Positions 61,508 through 64,000 of a stretch of 64,000 nt of DNA are shown here, piece after piece. The stretch comes from Rhyzopertha dominica. Taxonomy: Eukaryota > Arthropoda > Insecta > Coleoptera > Bostrichidae. The position numbers and the translations under genes are program-made. Under the pieces are notes generated by a model, which did no database searches, had not been told where the DNA came from, and worked only from the letters and a program-made list of their open reading frames with translations. Each line of letters begins with the position of its first letter. The stretch's first letter is position 1. Where the stretch lies: NCBI GenBank assembly GCA_025024175.1, contig QCXZ01000138.1:1736002-1800001 (forward strand). The letters are read 5' to 3'.

Positions 61508-62569
61508 TAGCGTAACAAATAAAAACTGTTAGTTACACAAACGCCTTTAAGCCCCTCATTATTCAAAATAATATATTTTTAGTTTTATTTAGGCAACGTC
61601 AGTATCAAGATATACACAAAACATTACACAATGTTAAAATTTGTCTACAAATAAACTAAAATAAAGCAGATACAGTTCTGGTAGTTGATATATCTACCCA
61701 ATTTACTGTGGTGTACAATAATGTAGATATCGAATAACAAATGCTTGAAAATTATTATAATGAAATTGGAACCAACCATTTCAAAAAGAAGATACAAAAC
61801 TAAACGAATAACAATTGTTAGATTGTAGCTTAAAGACACTGGCTTATATGTAGAAATAACGACAGTTAACAATGAATATAACTTAAAAAGAAAACATTTT
61901 TTGCCCAAAATTTTACAAAAAACAGTTACGTAAATGATTTTTTTCTAAAAGACTGAAAAACTCGATTTAAATAGTGCAGAAATATTAATCAAAAAATATG
62001 CTATTCCATATTATAGATCTCTTGATCACTACCTGCACAGCGCCATCTAGTAGTTACTTGTTTTAAAGAGGGACTTCTGTATTGCAGGAAACTGTTAATG
62101 TGGTTTCGTTAGCATGCTTATTACAAAAATTCAGGAAAAACTACTTATTGAAATGCTACATAATTAAACATGCATGACAATCAATACACATTAATTTTCA
62201 AGCAACTGAATAGAATGCACCATTAAACGCTGCACTGTGAAACTGGGATGGGAATTATGGCTTGTTATATTGATCGATTGTTTTTCTTTAACACTCCCTC
62301 TCTATTTCTTGAAGAATATTCTACAAAAATGTTCCTAGAAATTGGTCAATTAAGTAAAATACTAGCATTATTTACACAAATTTTAGCATGTGTTTGTTTT
62401 TATTAAGACAAAAATCCATACACTGGTTTTGATGTTATCATTTTTAAAATTTCTTCCATTTAATACACTAGGCAACGAACTACAATTTGTGGTTGGCTGC
62501 AGTTCGTTTCTAAAAACTGCTTTGATTTGTCAGTACACCTAGTGATAAGATATGCAAATTTTCGTCAGC

Positions 62570-62990
62570 TTAGCGAGTCTGATGTATGATAAATAGTGGA
62601 CTTGGCATAAGCTGGTTTAACCATTTAGAAATTGCTATTAGTATGCATATAAGTCTAAGCAAATGCGGTTTTTGTTGGGCATGGTTCGAGGTGTGTGGAA
62701 CATGAAGGGCCAGCAGTACAGGATGCTGAAGAAGAACCTCAAAATACCAAGATCGTTGTTTTAGACCTATTATTCGAAGGGACTGCTTCATTCGCACTAT
62801 ATCACTTACAGACCAATGGTTTGCGAAACATGGAAAGTCTACTGGCATGTAAATTGTTTTTACTTCCAAGTAAGAAGTTTGGCCTGTTTTTATACAGTAC
62901 ATTATCATTGACATTGCAGGGCAACATACTCCTTTTTTTATTTAAACTGAACAATTGTTACTGGGTCTATATGCCAGCCAGTATATAGAT
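62570..62990. other. Unrecognised open block in RCCD1 intron 1
   Basis: Both strands are open for about 100 codons. One plus-strand frame near 62690-62760 reads NMKGQQYRMLKKNLKIPRSL before a stop. I do not recognise it. A decayed mobile element or retrocopy is possible and chance cannot be excluded. Confidence 0.15.
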
Positions 62991-63102
62991 AAATATTGTT
63001 TAATTATATTATGAAATAACTCATGTCAAAAAAAATCTCTGTACATTCTAGATATCTCAGACAATATCCTTAAAACTATTACAGTAAATCATCATTAGTT
63101 AC

Positions 63103-63617
63103 CTTCCTGAACCAAACGTGTAAATATTTCCCCTCTTGTCCAACAGTATGCAATGTTCCCTTCCTACTACAACGTCAACGATGCCTCGATGTTTAAAATT
63201 CAATCGATTTGGCACATTAAATATTTCACCACTAGCAGATAGTGCTACAGTAATTTTAGCACCGCTAGCTATTTTAACAATTTCGGTATTAGCAGGAAAG
63301 AATCTTGGTATGGCATCAACCGTTGATTCAAAAGCTTCATTCAAGGATAGTTTGTATAAAATACTATCATCACTTAACGCAATAACTGGGTCATTATCCC
63401 CAGACACTTGTATAATATCACTGATGAGAAATCTATCGTTTTTATGAGGCAATTCTTCAAAAGATCGAGCATGGTAAACTTCCCCTTCTGACAGCAGCAA
63501 GGCATAAGAATAGGTTATGTTGATTTCGCTATCATCATCAACATCGAAATTTTCAAAGCTTTTCACCATCCTACAGCCTGCGTCTGTCTTAGCGTAGCCT
63601 CTAAAAAATACCTTCAT
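63103..63617 (-). CDS. RCCD1: RCCD1-like RCC1-repeat protein, first coding exon
   Basis: The start is the ATG at 63617-63615, the first Met of a frame that runs open for 171 codons. It reads MKVFFRGYAK and ends DKRGNIYTFGSG followed by two bases of a codon before donor GTAACT. The N-terminal half is divergent, as in RCCD1. The first clear RCC1-like strands are KIASGAKITVAL (115-126) and VVVGREHCILLDKRGNIYTF (149-168). Joining 63617-63103, 60080-59788 and 58337-58138 gives 1008 nt, 335 codons plus stop, with every junction in phase. RCCD1 in vertebrates acts in the nucleus with KDM8 on chromatin; that role is transferred by family only. The gene lies head to head with an ARL3-like gene. Confidence 0.88.
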
Positions 63618-63747
63618 TTTATCGATTTCTACCGTTATTTATGTTGACATCGACTTGTAAAGATAGCAGTCACGCTGACATCAGTTCGTCCATTCTGTGC
63701 GCAAAGCAACGGAAAATTACGTTTAAACTATAACCAACGGAGAAATA
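63618..63747. promoter_or_regulatory. Bidirectional promoter between RCCD1 and the ARL3-like gene
   Basis: Only 130 bp separate the two start codons on opposite strands, so both 5' UTRs and core promoters must lie here or overlap the genes. Less AT-rich sequence around 63650-63710 supports this. No clear TATA box is visible. Compact divergent promoters are common for housekeeping genes. Confidence 0.55.
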
Positions 63748-64000
63748 ATGGTAAGACTATTTATAAATCATCACTTATTCACATAAATACGCAGTTCTGC
63801 TAGCACTTTGAGAAAATTAACTAATAAGTTCCAAAACGATATACAACAATGTCAAATACGGTTGCCTAGGTAACCGACTAACCGACCACACGCTACTGAA
63901 GTTGGCGCTTGTTACTTACCTAACACCAACCTTCAACTAAAAACAGCTATGCCACTACATAGGTCGTATTTTGCATTTTGCAGGGTCTGCTATCAATTTT
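63748..64000 (+). CDS. ARL3-like small GTPase, start only (runs off the window)
   Basis: An ATG at 63748-63750 is followed immediately by donor GTAAG. A 233-bp AT-rich intron ends TTTTGCAG at 63983. The next exon then reads GGT CTG CTA TCA ATT TT, giving M-GLLSI-(L/F). Exon 1 would thus encode only the initiator Met. MGLLSI is, from memory, the N-terminus of ARL3, the GTPase that releases lipidated cargo in cilia; ARL2 begins similarly. Only six residues plus a partial codon are visible and the GTP-binding motifs lie beyond the window, so this is a lead and not an identification. The opposite-strand RCCD1 start 130 bp away supports a real gene start here. Confidence 0.45.

Larger units (their letters stand above)
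60081..63102 (-). other. RCCD1 intron 1 (about 3.0 kb)
   Basis: It is bounded by GTAACT and TTTTGCAG and joins phase 2 to phase 1. Contents are AT-rich apart from 60590-60670. A (TCTA)n run lies at 61494-61507 and an unrecognised open block at 62570-62990. No named element is seen. Confidence 0.8.

Noticed and set aside
61200..61920. Frames of 86-87 codons in RCCD1 intron 1
   Set aside because: Low-complexity Phe/Ile/Tyr-rich translations of AT-rich intron with no motif.
63136..63447. Plus-strand 103-codon frame
   Set aside because: It is the antisense of RCCD1 exon 1.
1..64000. CRISPR arrays, operons, bacterial-type promoters or riboswitches
   Set aside because: The window is spliced eukaryotic DNA. 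No regularly spaced direct repeats were seen.

Overview
The window is AT-rich nuclear DNA from an insect. It has large spliced genes with GT/AG introns, long non-coding stretches full of decayed DNA transposons, and scattered single N bases. The best-anchored gene is the insect ecdysone-response factor E93 (Eip93F/Mblk-1). The transposon mix (mariner-like, hAT MITE, Penelope-like) fits many insects. I cannot fix the order from sequence alone, although a beetle would not surprise me.

Layout. Positions 1-18168 hold no exon I can recognise. They contain a mariner-like transposase remnant (minus strand, 7864-8361), a MITE with a tRNA-like core (16954-17199) and several GC-rich islands that look like regulatory DNA. 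Three plus-strand E93 coding exons follow: 18169-18530, 29527-29960 and 47469(or 47481)-49674, separated by introns of about 11.0 and 17.5 kb. Their reading phases fit together exactly (0, then 2+1). The first exon starts with two bases of a split codon, so at least one exon lies further upstream and the start of the full protein is not seen. The introns carry mariner remnants, a Penelope-like element piece with a GIY-YIG nuclease, a YqaJ-like repeat ORF with inverted ends, a foldback element and a self-nested repeat. From 49675 to about 57 kb there is the E93 3' UTR (end unknown) and intergenic DNA, followed by a textbook hAT MITE with an 8-bp target duplication (57050-57311).

On the minus strand, 63617-58138 is a complete three-exon gene for a 335-residue RCC1-repeat protein of the RCCD1 type, with a polyadenylation signal just after the stop. 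About 130 bp upstream of its start codon, on the opposite strand, an ATG sits directly on a splice donor. At the window edge an acceptor resumes with Gly-Leu-Leu-Ser-Ile, which together resembles the N-terminus of ARL3. RCCD1 and the ARL3-like gene therefore appear to share a bidirectional promoter.

The three genes do not form a pathway. E93 is a transcriptional regulator with two pipsqueak-type helix-turn-helix domains and a CtBP-binding motif. RCCD1 and the ARL3-like GTPase look like housekeeping genes. I saw no CRISPR array, no operon and no clearly new biological system. The most unusual observations are the tandem acceptor at the E93 DNA-binding exon, the obligatory middle E93 exon, the single-codon first exon of the ARL3-like gene, and a small repeat family with 9-bp duplications that has inserted into itself.
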